Positions 1-7,592 are shown, counted from the stretch's first letter. The stretch: DNA of 20,352 nucleotides from CAXSEF01 sp964236535 (GCA_964236535.1 CAXSEF010000060.1:1-20352); one strand, 5' to 3'. The notes: generated from the letters alone by a model not told the origin. Made by a program: numbers and translations.

Positions 1-124
1 TAGACGAGCACGACGAGGGCCCCAGGCCCTTGAGCCGTCGGCGCTGCGGCTACAGACGCAAACAAGATTACAGCCGCAGATGGCGGTCATACCAACGGCC
101 CCAGACATTGACCTGGAGGCAAAA

Positions 125-275
125 CAAGGCTGGGCTTTCCCGCCACCCGCGTTCCAATGTCCCAGGCGGGTCACCGGAACCTTGCGCGGGCTACGCCCAG
201 ACCCGCCAAAAGCCTGAGGCTTTGGGAAAACCTTTCCCTAAGTAAATGGATTCCAAGGCAGAGCCTCTAGACTTG
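125..275 (+). repeat. Dispersed intergenic repeat, copy A (composite)
   Basis: This stretch contains AAGGCTGGGCTTT at its left edge. After about 45 bases a second variant reads GCGGGCTACGCCCAGACCCG. Two small hairpins follow: AAAGCC-TGA-GGCTTT at 209-223 and GGGAAA-ACC-TTTCCC at 224-238. The segment 244-275 (ATTCCAAGGCAGAGCC...) resembles the reverse complement of 1582-1624. The same AAGGC-TGGGC-loop-GCCCAGACCCG core recurs in other gaps of this window (7593, 8655-8817, 18959, 20094-20250), always between genes. Exact borders are uncertain. Confidence 0.5.
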
Positions 276-492
276 CTTGCCCGGCCGGTCACCCTTAAAG
301 CGGATGGTATCAGTTGCCTGGCGCGGACCGGTCGAACCGACCTCAGACTCGCGGCCGGACGGGAACCACAGACCAATTTATCAGGGCGTCTCGGCGATTC
401 AACCCGGCATCAGGTGAAATATTCGGTTGCAATGTGGTCCCAACGTTGCCCTGACGCGAACGGCGGCAGAGACGCAGAGATTGGGCCGCCTT

Positions 493-518
493 CACGGCGG
501 TGATCGAACACCGCCGTG
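493..518 (-). terminator. Perfect 10-bp hairpin downstream of accA
   Basis: CACGGCGGTG at 493-502 and CACCGCCGTG at 509-518 form a perfect 10-bp GC-rich stem with a 6-nt loop, 62 nt past the accA stop codon. There is no U-run after it on the minus strand. It is therefore a terminator-like or 3'-end-stabilising hairpin rather than a canonical intrinsic terminator. Its position at the end of the xerD-accA group supports a transcript-end role (inference). Confidence 0.45.
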
Positions 519-580
519 GATTAGATGCTGACGCCGGCGGCGAGCGAAAGGTCGATATTCCCCTATCCGGTACCGACTCA

Positions 581-1552
581 CTAAGCGGGGGAGGCCCGCT
601 GAGCACTGTCGCGGCCCATCGCCAGGTACTTTTCGCGTCGCCGCAGCCGCAGCGTCGGGATATCCAGTGCTGCAAGCGCTGGCAGGGCGGCGGCGATCGC
701 CTCGCCCACCCGGCCGACAGTCTCGGCAGGGGCGCGGTGCGCGCCCCCGAGCGGCTCGGGCACCACCTCGTCGACTAGACGCATCGCCTTGAGGTCGGCG
801 GCGGTAAGGCGCAACGCCTCGGCCGCGATCTGCGCCTGGGCCGCGTCGCGCCACAGGATCGAAGCGCAGCCCTCGGGCGAGATCACCGAGTAGATCGCGT
901 GCTCCAGCATGAGTACCCGGTCGCCGGTGGCAAGCGCGATCGCCCCGCCAGAACCACCCTCGCCGATTACGGTGGCCAGGATGGGCACCGGGGCGTCAAG
1001 GCAGGCCTCAATCGAGCGGGCGATCGCCTCGGCTTGCCCGCGCGCCTCCGCGTCGATCCCTGGAAACGCCCCCGCGGTGTCGACAAAGGTCAACAGCGGC
1101 AGCCCGAACCGCCCCGCCAGCTCGATCAGTCGCCGCGCCTTGCGGTAGCCTTCTGGGCGCGCGCTGCCGAAATTGTGCCGGATGCGGCTGTCGGTGTCGG
1201 TGCCCTTCTCGGTCCCGAGCACGACAACCGCCTCGCCGCGGAACCGCCCAAGCCCGCCCACAATCGCCGCGTCTTCGGCAAAGGCTCGGTCGCCGGCGAG
1301 CGGGGTGTACTCGGTGATGAGCTGGGCGATGTAGTGCAGCGCCTTGGGGCGGTCGGGATGGCGAGCGACCTGGGTCTTCTGCCAGGCGCTGAGCCGCGCG
1401 TAGGTGGTGCGGAGCTGGCGGTCGACCTTCTCGGCGAGGCGGGCAACATCGTCGGCGATGTTGATGCCGTCGGAGCCCGAGAGCTGGCGCAGCTCCTCAA
1501 TCTTGGCCTCCAGCTCGGCGATCGGCTTCTCGAACTCTAGGAAGTGGCGCAT
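581..1552 (-). CDS. accA: Acetyl-CoA carboxylase carboxyltransferase, alpha subunit
   Basis: AccA with AccD forms the carboxyltransferase that moves CO2 from biotinylated AccB to acetyl-CoA, giving malonyl-CoA for fatty-acid synthesis in the cytoplasm. The protein has 323 aa, a normal length for the family. It starts MRHFLEFEKPIAELEAKIEEL, the usual N-terminal helix. Visible motifs are NFGSARPEGYRKA (127-139), FVDTAGAFPG (156-165), GEGGSGGAIA (197-206) and YSVISPEGCASILW (221-234), which belong to the crotonase-fold carboxyltransferase core and acyl-CoA site. The ATG at 1552 lacks a clear Shine-Dalgarno sequence but fits the family N-terminus. It lies downstream of xerD on the same strand, separated by about 200 nt of repeat-rich DNA, so co-transcription is possible but not certain. 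accD and accBC are not in the window. Confidence 0.96.
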   Translation of the reverse strand: MRHFLEFEKPIAELEAKIEELRQLSGSDGINIADDVARLAEKVDRQLRTTYARLSAWQKTQVARHPDRPKALHYIAQLITEYTPLAGDRAFAEDAAIVGGLGRFRGEAVVVLGTEKGTDTDSRIRHNFGSARPEGYRKARRLIELAGRFGLPLLTFVDTAGAFPGIDAEARGQAEAIARSIEACLDAPVPILATVIGEGGSGGAIALATGDRVLMLEHAIYSVISPEGCASILWRDAAQAQIAAEALRLTAADLKAMRLVDEVVPEPLGGAHRAPAETVGRVGEAIAAALPALAALDIPTLRLRRREKYLAMGRDSAQRASPA

Positions 1553-1581
1553 CGCTGGGGCTTAGCATTGCCGGAACGAAC

Positions 1582-1624
1582 CAGGAAGGCAGGAAGCTCA
1601 AGGCTCTGCCTCTGGACTCCGCCG
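1582..1624 (+). repeat. Intergenic repeat fragment between xerD and accA
   Basis: The sequence AAGGCTCTGCCTCTGGACTC with its flanks is similar to the reverse complement of 244-275 in the first gap (GAGGCTCTGCCTTGGAATCC). It looks like a second module of the same dispersed repeat family. Similarity was judged by eye and borders are approximate. Confidence 0.35.
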
Positions 1625-1681
1625 AGTCCTAAGGGCGCAGGACGCATGCGGATTGGCGGCAGCACGCAATGCGATCAGAGC

Positions 1682-1709
1682 GCTGCATGCTTGAAGCTGC
1701 ATGCTTGAA
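1682..1709 (+). repeat. Perfect tandem duplication of a 14-bp unit
   Basis: GCTGCATGCTTGAA occurs twice back to back (1682-1695 and 1696-1709) without mismatch, followed by GGAGGAGG. The unit includes the GCATGC palindrome. It sits at the edge of repeat copy B in the xerD-accA gap. Confidence 0.85.
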
Positions 1710-1749
1710 GGAGGAGGTCCTTTGCAGGTCCGGGCATGGCCCGGCCTTG
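1710..1749 (-). repeat. Dispersed intergenic repeat, copy B, abutting xerD
   Basis: Read on the minus strand this is GCAAGG followed by CCGGGC-CAT-GCCCGG and ACCTGCAAAGGACC. It matches the repeat family core (AAGG-CYGGGC-loop-GCCCRG-ACCYGCAAAGG). The 6-bp stem occupies 1730-1744 and ends 5 nt from the xerD stop codon, so it may also serve as the xerD transcript-end hairpin. There is no U-run. Confidence 0.6.
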
Positions 1750-2637
1750 CTACCCCTGCAGCGTGGCCAGCGGATGGTGCGCCTCGACCAAAAGGCGCAG
1801 GCGTTCGGCGAGGACGTGGGTGTAGATCTGCGTGGTGGAGATGTCTGCGTGGCCGAGCAGGGTCTGCAGGCTGCGCAGGTCGGCGCCGTGGGCCAGCATA
1901 TGCGAGGCGAAGGAATGGCGAAGCACGTGCGGCGACACCCGCGCAGGGTCGAGGCCGGCCGCAAGCGCCGCCTGCTTGATCACCGGGTCGAATGCCTGGC
2001 GCGACAGTGGACGGCGCGGATCGCGGGCGGGAAACAGCCAGCGCGACTCCACTGAGCCGACGCGCAGGGCGGCGGCGACGGCGCGGGAGCGTTCAGAGAG
2101 CGGCACGACGCGTTCGCGGCCACCCTTGCCGCGCACCAGCAGGACCTGAGCATCGCCGCTGAGGGCTGCGCGAGGGAGTGCCAGCAGCTCGGAGATGCGC
2201 AGGCCGGTGGCGTAGAGGATTTCAAGTGAGGCGCGCGCAACCAGCTGGCGAGGGCCGGGCAGCTCGGCGCCGAGCAGGCGGTCAACCTCCGACTCGCTCA
2301 GGTATTTAGGCAGGCTGCGCGGCAAGCGCGGTGCATCGAGCAGCCGGGTGGGGTCATCACTGCGTACCCCTTCGCGGGCAAGGAAGCGGAAGAACTGGCG
2401 CAGGCAGGACAAGCGGCGGGCGACGGTCCGGGGTGCGAGGGCAGCGTCGGCCAGGCCGCGCAGGTAGGTGGTGAGCGTGGCTTCGGTGGCGGTGGCGGCG
2501 GCCTCGTTCAGTTTCCGGGCGTGAGCCGTGAAGTCGGCAAGGTCGGCGGCATAGGCGGCGCGAGTGTTGCGTGCACTGCCGCGTTCGGCGACCAGCATTT
2601 CGAGGAAGGCCTCGACGTGGCGGTCGGGCGCACTCAC
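1750..2637 (-). CDS. xerD: Tyrosine site-specific recombinase XerD
   Basis: XerD works with XerC at dif to resolve chromosome dimers at the division septum, usually under FtsK control. The 295-aa protein has an N-terminal SAM-like core-binding domain (about 5-90) and a C-terminal catalytic domain with the full tyrosine-recombinase set: R147 (ATGLRISE), K171 (GKGGRER), H237 and R240 (HVLRH), H263 (LGHADISTTQIYTHV) and nucleophile Y272. The start is GTG at 2637, preceded by CAGGGA at good spacing. XerD is preferred over XerC because of the accA/aroK neighbourhood and the LGHADISTTQIYTHV and SLPKYLSE motifs, but a XerC assignment cannot be fully excluded without phylogeny. It is intact, so it is a chromosomal housekeeping recombinase and not evidence of a mobile element. 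Confidence 0.93.
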   Translation of the reverse strand: MSAPDRHVEAFLEMLVAERGSARNTRAAYAADLADFTAHARKLNEAAATATEATLTTYLRGLADAALAPRTVARRLSCLRQFFRFLAREGVRSDDPTRLLDAPRLPRSLPKYLSESEVDRLLGAELPGPRQLVARASLEILYATGLRISELLALPRAALSGDAQVLLVRGKGGRERVVPLSERSRAVAAALRVGSVESRWLFPARDPRRPLSRQAFDPVIKQAALAAGLDPARVSPHVLRHSFASHMLAHGADLRSLQTLLGHADISTTQIYTHVLAERLRLLVEAHHPLATLQG

Positions 2638-2697
2638 GGGGCGGTCCCTGGGCAGTGTGGCGCGGTCAAGGGGCGCGTTTGGTGCGGGGCGAGTCGG

Positions 2698-2841
2698 TCA
2701 ATGCCCCTGGAAGTGGTCGTTGGGGATGACGTGCTGCACTGCCGTGGGGTGGGCGCGCGGCGGAAAGGCGCCGAGCAGCAGCACCATCAGCAGCAGAAAC
2801 GCCAGAACCGCTGCGGCGGCGATCAGGTAGGTGCGGCGCAT
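2698..2841 (-). CDS. Small single-pass membrane protein upstream of xerD
   Basis: This 47-aa protein begins MRRTYLIAAAAVLAFLLLMVL. It has two or three positive residues and then one hydrophobic segment (about residues 5-23), so the N-terminus is probably cytoplasmic. The tail (AFPPRAHPTAVQHVIPNDHFQGH) is short, polar and rich in His and Pro. The ATG at 2841 is chosen because GAGGGG lies just upstream. A longer in-frame version starting at 2925 adds only low-complexity Pro/Gly/Arg sequence over the divergent promoter region. It ends 60 nt before xerD on the same strand and is divergent from aroKB. I do not recognise a named family. The hydrophobic pattern and ribosome-binding site argue it is expressed. 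A cleavable signal peptide is an alternative reading. Confidence 0.65.
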   Translation of the reverse strand: MRRTYLIAAAAVLAFLLLMVLLLGAFPPRAHPTAVQHVIPNDHFQGH

Positions 2842-2859
2842 GGGTCCCCTCGGCACAGG

Positions 2860-2878
2860 GCCCGGGCCGCGCCCGGGC
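2860..2878. promoter_or_regulatory. Hairpin/palindrome in the divergent aroKB promoter region
   Basis: GCCCGGGC-CGC-GCCCGGGC is a perfect 8-bp inverted repeat with a 3-nt spacer. It lies between the start of the small membrane protein (2841) and aroKB (2953). It could be a dyad operator for the divergent pair or an RNA hairpin in the 5' leader. No regulator can be named from sequence. Confidence 0.4.
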
Positions 2879-2952
2879 GTGGCTCGCGATGCAGGGCTCG
2901 GAATGGCACCCGAATGGTCCTGCAAGCCGGCCGTGTGCTAGCCTCCGTGGGC

Positions 2953-4728
2953 ATGACACGCAACAGCGCCCTGGTCCCGGACACCAGCTGGCTGCCGGAC
3001 CCCGCGCGCGCGGGGTCCGCCGCTACTGCGTCAAGCGGGGCTGCGGGCGGGATGGCGGCCGCGGGTGCGGGGGTCGCCGAGGATGCGCCTGGGGCGGGCG
3101 CGCCGGGACGTAGCATCGTGCTGGTAGGGCTCATGGGTGCAGGCAAGAGCGCGATCGGCCGGCGGCTGGCGCTACGCATCGGGCTGGGATTCCGCGATGC
3201 CGATGCGGAGATCGAGGCCGCAGCGCGATGCAGCATCGCCGAGCTGTTCACGCGCTATGGCGAAGCGAGCTTCCGCGAGGGCGAGCGGCGGGTGATCGCT
3301 CGGTTGCTGGCCGGCCCGCCGGTGGTGCTGGCGACCGGGGGCGGGGCGTTCATGGACTCCTCGACGCGGGCGCTGATCGCGGCCAGCGGAACTAGCGTCT
3401 GGCTGCGCTGCCGCCTGGAGGTGCTGGTGCGCCGGGTGGCGGGGCGGTCGCATCGGCCATTGCTGGCCACCGGGGAGCCGGCGGAAATCCTGGCAACGCT
3501 GATGGCGCAGCGGCACCCGGTCTATGCGGAGGCGGACATCATCGTGGAGAGCGGCGAGGACAGCGCTGAGGTGACGACGCGTCGGGTGGCCGAGGCGGTG
3601 GCGAGCTGGCAGTCGCCGGCGAGGCTCGAGGTGCGGCTGTCGGACGCTGCTTACGACGTGGTGGTGGGCAAGGGATTGCTGGTGCGGGCGGGGGCGCTGC
3701 TGGTGCCGGTGCTGCCGCAAAAGCGCTGCGTGGTGGTGACCGACGAGACCGTGGCGGGGCTGCACCTGCCGGCGCTGCTGGAGGGGCTGGCGCAAGCAGG
3801 GATCGAAGCGAGCAGCCTGGTCGTTGCCCCCGGCGAGAGGTCCAAGAGCCTCGCGACGTACTCGCGGCTGGTGGGCGACGTGCTGGAGCCGGGGATCGAG
3901 CGGCGCACCGCGATTGTGGCTCTGGGCGGCGGAGTGATTGGCGACCTCGCGGGGTTCGTCGCCGCGAGCGTGCTACGCGGGCTGCCGTTCGTGCAGGTGC
4001 CGACAACGCTGCTGGCGCAGGTGGATTCGAGCGTGGGCGGCAAGACCGGGATCAATACCGGGCAGGGCAAAAACCTGCTGGGCGCGTTTCACCAGCCGCG
4101 GATCGTGCTGGCCGATATCGGGGTGCTGGCCACCCTTCCCGCCCGCGAGTTGCGCGCCGGCTATGCCGAGATCGTCAAGGCGGGGCTGATCGCCGATGCG
4201 GTGCTGTTCGACTGGTGCGAGGCGAACGTGACGGCGCTGTTGGCGGGCGATACGGGGCTGCTGGGCGAGGCAGTGCTGCGGGCCTGCGCGTTCAAGGCTC
4301 GGGTGGTGCGGCACGACGAGAGGGAGGAGGCGGAGAGCGACGGGCGGGCGCTGCTCAACCTCGGGCACACCTTCGCCCATGCGCTGGAGCGCGAGACCGG
4401 GTATGGGATGGCGCTGCTGCACGGCGAGGCGGTAGGGCTCGGACTGTGCCTGGCGTCCGCGCTGTCGGCGCGGCTCGGGCTGTGTGCAGAGGCGGATGCG
4501 GCGCGGGTGGTGGCGCATGTGACGCATGCGGGGCTGGTGTCGCGAGTGGATGCGCTGGGGCGGCTGTCCGCGTCGATGTTGGTGGGGCACATGCATCGCG
4601 ACAAGAAGATGCGCGACGGGCGGCTCGCCTTCGTGCTGGTGCGGGGCATCGGACGGGCGTTCACCAGCCGCGAGGTGCCGGAGGACGCGGTGCGCGCGGT
4701 GCTGATGGACTCGGGCTGCGTGGAGTGA
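2953..4728 (+). CDS. aroKB: Fused shikimate kinase / 3-dehydroquinate synthase
   Basis: One 591-aa frame joins two shikimate-pathway enzymes normally made separately. Residues 1-52 are an Ala/Gly/Pro-rich extension of no known fold. Residues 53-220 are AroK (shikimate + ATP -> shikimate-3-phosphate), with Walker A GLMGAGKS (59-66), D82/D84, R108 (FREGE), GGG (129-131), lid R168 and R187. Residues 225-591 are AroB (DAHP -> 3-dehydroquinate, NAD- and metal-dependent), with GGGVIGDLAGF (325-335), PTTLLAQVDSSVGGKTGIN (350-368) and the likely metal ligands E406, H472 and H490. No stop or frame change separates the domains. The start at 2953 is the ATG nearest the conserved part. In-frame GTG 2947 and ATG 2914 are alternatives and no start has a strong Shine-Dalgarno. 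The frame also runs open far upstream, but that part overlaps the divergent genes. Confidence 0.93.
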   Translation: MTRNSALVPDTSWLPDPARAGSAATASSGAAGGMAAAGAGVAEDAPGAGAPGRSIVLVGLMGAGKSAIGRRLALRIGLGFRDADAEIEAAARCSIAELFTRYGEASFREGERRVIARLLAGPPVVLATGGGAFMDSSTRALIAASGTSVWLRCRLEVLVRRVAGRSHRPLLATGEPAEILATLMAQRHPVYAEADIIVESGEDSAEVTTRRVAEAVASWQSPARLEVRLSDAAYDVVVGKGLLVRAGALLVPVLPQKRCVVVTDETVAGLHLPALLEGLAQAGIEASSLVVAPGERSKSLATYSRLVGDVLEPGIERRTAIVALGGGVIGDLAGFVAASVLRGLPFVQVPTTLLAQVDSSVGGKTGINTGQGKNLLGAFHQPRIVLADIGVLATLPARELRAGYAEIVKAGLIADAVLFDWCEANVTALLAGDTGLLGEAVLRACAFKARVVRHDEREEAESDGRALLNLGHTFAHALERETGYGMALLHGEAVGLGLCLASALSARLGLCAEADAARVVAHVTHAGLVSRVDALGRLSASMLVGHMHRDKKMRDGRLAFVLVRGIGRAFTSREVPEDAVRAVLMDSGCVE

Positions 4729-5139
4729 GCACGCGACAGAGTGCCGCCGCGCGGTCCAGCACGTCACTCGCGCCCGGGTACACGGCGATCGGATGTGTCG
4801 TGCCAGCCCGACCCCGTCGACACGTGGTGCGTCGGTGGCGTGCGGTCGACGCTACCGGCCGCGACATCGGTCCGGCCTATCAGCGCTCATGCCACAAGAC
4901 CCTATTTAAGGGAAGAATGCTGACCAAGCGACACGTCGCGAAGCCCGCTGCGCCGGCAACCCTTACCCGCTCGGCTGTGCGTGCCATTCGTCAGCCGGCT
5001 CCGACTCGGCTCGCCATACCGACCTAAACGACGGCACCCGTCGCCAACGCCGCCGTTGGACCCTGCCCTGCGACGTTCCCGGTATTTCATTGACAATAAT
5101 GTCACCGCAGGCAGCCAGGGACGCAAGACGTCTGCCTGT
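4729..5139. other. Gene-free convergent gap after aroKB
   Basis: This stretch of about 410 nt follows the aroKB stop and precedes the hairpin at the end of the CBS gene. I see no recognisable coding family. A 36-codon frame from ATG 4918 (MLTKRHVAKPAAPATL...) has AAGGGA just upstream but is Arg/Ala/Pro-rich and resembles nothing. A small dyad TGACA-ATAA-TGTCA lies at 5091-5104. This is an AT-richer island in GC-rich surroundings. Confidence 0.4.
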
Positions 5140-5189
5140 GGACAGACGGGCCAAGCCGTAGGCAAAGCCTCAGGCCTGGCCGTCTGTCC
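5140..5189 (-). terminator. Large hairpin at the 3' end of the CBS gene
   Basis: GGACAGACGG(G)CCA at 5140-5153 pairs with TGGCCGTCTGTCC at 5177-5189 (13 bp, one bulged G). A smaller AGGC-AAA-GCCT stem lies in the loop. The structure ends 2 nt from the CBS stop codon, in the convergent gap. There is no U-run on the minus strand, so it is best read as a terminator-like or 3'-protecting hairpin. Confidence 0.6.
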
Positions 5190-5191
5190 GA

Positions 5192-5620
5192 TCACCCGGC
5201 GACGTAGGCGCGCAGGGCGTCGACCTCGTGGGCCTGCTGGTCGAGCCGGGTCTTGACCACGTCGCCGATGCTGACTAGGCCAGCGAGCCGCCCGTTATCA
5301 AGCACCGGCAGATGACGGACCCGGCTTGCGGTCATCAGCGCCATCGCCTCGGCGACGGTGGTCGACGGCGTGACGGTGACGAGCGTCACGGTCATAAGCT
5401 GCGCGGCCGTCATCTCGATGGTTGCGGCGCCATGGGAGGCGATGGTGCGCACGATGTCGCGCTCGCTGACGATGCCGAGCAACTGGCGAGCGGTGTCGAG
5501 CACCAGCACCGCACCGATGCGGCGCGCGACCAGCAGCGCAGCGATCTCGGCCACGCTGTCGGTAGGCGATACGTGGGCGACGTCCGCGCCCTTGTGCTTG
5601 AGAATGCAGGCCACTGTCAT
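5192..5620 (-). CDS. CBS-pair domain protein
   Basis: This 142-aa protein consists of almost nothing but a CBS pair (Bateman module), which binds adenine nucleotides or similar ligands. CBS1 spans about 12-66 and contains GIVSERDIVR (49-58). CBS2 spans about 78-127 and contains RHLPVLDNGRLAGLVSIGDVVK. A short C-terminal helix follows (DQQAHEVDALRAYVAG), as in the stand-alone alphaproteobacterial family. There is no attached enzyme or transporter domain, so its partner is unknown. The ATG at 5620 is chosen because GGAG lies upstream and the protein then begins at the usual family N-terminus (MTVACILKHKG). An in-frame extension to 5719 is Arg-rich and poorly supported. It follows the ABC exporter gene by 110 nt on the same strand. 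A link between the two is only positional. Confidence 0.85.
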   Translation of the reverse strand: MTVACILKHKGADVAHVSPTDSVAEIAALLVARRIGAVLVLDTARQLLGIVSERDIVRTIASHGAATIEMTAAQLMTVTLVTVTPSTTVAEAMALMTASRVRHLPVLDNGRLAGLVSIGDVVKTRLDQQAHEVDALRAYVAG

Positions 5621-5730
5621 CGGAGGCTCCCTGTCCGCGGTGGATTGGACAGCATGCGCTTCGCGAGGCCGGCGTTTCAAACGGGCGGTTCGCAGCTGCA
5701 CAACAGGATGTGGCGGCATCGATGCGTGGG

Positions 5731-7503
5731 CTACTCCGCCGCCTGCTGGGTGGCGCTGCCGGCGAGCTGGGTGGCAACCAGCTCGGCGAAGCGGCCCCGC
5801 GCGGCAAGGAGTGCCTCGAAGCTGCCGCGCTCGATCACGCGACCGCCCTCGAACATCAAAATCTCGTCAGCTTCGCGCACTGTGGACAGGCGGTGGGCGA
5901 TGATGAAGGTCGTGCGGCCGCGCATCAGCGCCGTCATCGCGCGCGAGACCCGGGCCTCGGTGGCGGCGTCGAGCGCGCTGGTCGCCTCGTCCAGGATAAG
6001 GATCGGCGGGTTCTTCAAGGCCGCGCGTGCGATGGCCAGACGCTGGCGTTGGCCGCCGGAGAGGGTGGTGCCGCGCTCACCAACCACGGTGTCGTAGCCG
6101 TGCGGCTGACGGATGATGAACTCGTGCGCGTCGGCGAGCCGGCAGGCGCGCTCGACCTCCTCGTCGGTGGCGTCGGGCGAGCCGATGCGCAGGTTCTCGG
6201 CGATCGAGCGATTGAACAGCAGGCTCTCCTGGAACACCACGCCGATGGCGCGGCGCAGGCTCTCCAGGCTGACTTCGCGCAGGTCCTGGCCGTCGATGCG
6301 CACCGCGCCCTCGACAGGGTCCCACAGGCGCTGCAGCAGGTTCATCGCGGTGGACTTGCCCGCGCCGGTCTGGCCGACCAGCGCGATGGAGGTGCCGGGA
6401 CGGGCGGTGAAGCTGACGTCGTCGAGGATACGCGGGCCGCCGGGATAGGCGAACGCCACGTTCTCGAAGCTCACCTCGCCGCGCTCGGCACGCAGCTCGG
6501 CAGCGCCCTGCCCTTCGGGAACCGAGCTCTCGGCGTCGAGTACGCGGAAGAATTCGCCCAGGCCGGGCGCCTGCATGAACAGCTTCGAGGCGAACTGCAC
6601 AGCCGATTCGAGCCGGCCGATCAGCAGGGTGGCGAACCCCATGAACGAGACGATCTCGACGATGGTGGCGTGGCCCTCCAGATGCAGCAGGGTGCCAATC
6701 AGCACGATGGAGATGACCGCGAGCGTGCTGGCGGCGCGGGTCAGCACATTGACGACCGCCCACCAGTTCAGCACCGGGAACTGGTAGCGGATCACCTGCT
6801 CCATGATCTGGCCGAAGCGGCGGCTTTCGGCGGCAAGGCGGCCGAAGGACTGCACGACCATGACGTTCGCGAGCGCATCCTGCGCGGTGCCCGCGAGCGC
6901 GCCCTGGTACTGCTCGGCCTGCTTCTGCCCGGCCTCGGTACGGCGGACCACAACCAGGGTGAGCGCGATGAACAGCACCACCAGCACCACCAGCGAGAGC
7001 GAGAGCCGCCAATTCATCAGCATGGTGATGGGCAGCAGCACGATGACGGCGACATAGGTTGAGAGCTGCTCGCGGAAGAACTGCAGCCAGACCGAGAACA
7101 GCGCGTCCGAGCCGCCGAGCATGATCTTCATCAGCCGGCCGGAGTGGCTCTCGCCGTGGAACGAAAGCGGCAGCGAGATGACGTGGGAGAAGTAGCGGCT
7201 CATTGCGCCGAGGCGGTTACGGTGGGCCATGCGCTCGGCATTGAGCGCGGTCAGCATGTTGACGCAGATGCCGCCGGCGCCGACCGCAAGCCAGATGCCG
7301 ATGAGGCTGATGGCGTTGGCCCACAGCTTCTCGCGCGGGAGGCGGTCGGAGCTGGATAGCAGGCCGATCACGCGGCCGAACAGCACCGGGTCGAGGAACT
7401 GCAGGCCCGCGACCACGACGTTGGCAAGGCCCAGCGTGATGGCGAGGCGGCGGTCGGTGGCAAGCATGCCCAACACGCGGCGGTAGATCTGCAAGACGGT
7501 CAT
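5731..7503 (-). CDS. ABC exporter, ChvA/NdvA (beta-1,2-glucan) type
   Basis: A 590-aa half-transporter in the inner membrane with an N-terminal permease domain (about 1-330, roughly six membrane segments) and a C-terminal ATPase. The ATPase motifs are complete: Walker A GQTGAGKST (377-385), Q-loop Q425, signature LSGGQ (481-485), Walker B ILILDE (501-506) and switch H537. It should act as a homodimer. The N-terminus (MTVLQIYRRVLGMLATDRRLA) and phrases such as HGESHSGRLMKIML and NLLQRLWDPVEG fit the ChvA/NdvA family that exports cyclic beta-1,2-glucan. No glucan synthase (ndvB/chvB) lies in the window, so the substrate is inferred from family resemblance only. MsbA-like lipid or generic drug export are the alternatives. 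The ATG at 7503 is preceded by a G-rich stretch (GGTGGG). It lies downstream of pdxY across a 260-nt repeat-bearing gap, so it probably has its own promoter. Confidence 0.85.
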   Translation of the reverse strand: MTVLQIYRRVLGMLATDRRLAITLGLANVVVAGLQFLDPVLFGRVIGLLSSSDRLPREKLWANAISLIGIWLAVGAGGICVNMLTALNAERMAHRNRLGAMSRYFSHVISLPLSFHGESHSGRLMKIMLGGSDALFSVWLQFFREQLSTYVAVIVLLPITMLMNWRLSLSLVVLVVLFIALTLVVVRRTEAGQKQAEQYQGALAGTAQDALANVMVVQSFGRLAAESRRFGQIMEQVIRYQFPVLNWWAVVNVLTRAASTLAVISIVLIGTLLHLEGHATIVEIVSFMGFATLLIGRLESAVQFASKLFMQAPGLGEFFRVLDAESSVPEGQGAAELRAERGEVSFENVAFAYPGGPRILDDVSFTARPGTSIALVGQTGAGKSTAMNLLQRLWDPVEGAVRIDGQDLREVSLESLRRAIGVVFQESLLFNRSIAENLRIGSPDATDEEVERACRLADAHEFIIRQPHGYDTVVGERGTTLSGGQRQRLAIARAALKNPPILILDEATSALDAATEARVSRAMTALMRGRTTFIIAHRLSTVREADEILMFEGGRVIERGSFEALLAARGRFAELVATQLAGSATQQAAE

Positions 7504-7592
7504 TAACCCACCCCCGGCGGTGTCGCGAAGGCTGGCTTAGGGCAGGATCACGGCGGGACGAAGGCCAAATCGGGGTGAGGACGGCAAACGAA

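Larger units (their letters stand above)
1..580. other. Gene-free stretch downstream of accA
   Basis: No open reading frame here resembles a known family, and those present are short and arginine- or serine-rich. The region holds the composite repeat at 125-275 and a strong hairpin at 493-518. I looked for tRNA-like T-arms and CCA ends and found none. An upstream gene could end at or before position 1 (the window opens with TAG), but that cannot be judged from this sequence. Confidence 0.5.

Noticed and set aside
300..480. Possible tRNA (GGTCGAACCGACC resembles a T-arm)
   Set aside because: No acceptor stem, D-arm or anticodon arm can be built around it, and there is no CCA.
1750..2637. xerD as a sign of an integron, phage or other mobile element
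   Set aside because: It is the intact chromosomal XerD in its usual accA/aroK neighbourhood, with no att sites, transposase or phage genes around.
2521..2952. Open extension of the aroKB frame upstream of 2953
   Set aside because: It runs antisense through the start of xerD and the small membrane protein, is rich in Arg/Gly/His, and has no domain. It is an artefact of high GC.
3539..4070. Long Pro/Arg/Ser-rich frames antisense to aroKB, and similar ones antisense to purK, alaS and the OYE gene
   Set aside because: They mirror codon bias of the real genes, carry no motifs and lack ribosome-binding sites.
4918..5027. 36-codon frame MLTKRHVAKPAAPATL... after aroKB
   Set aside because: It has a fair ribosome-binding site, but the composition is low-complexity and no family or context supports it. 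It is mentioned only in the gap entry.
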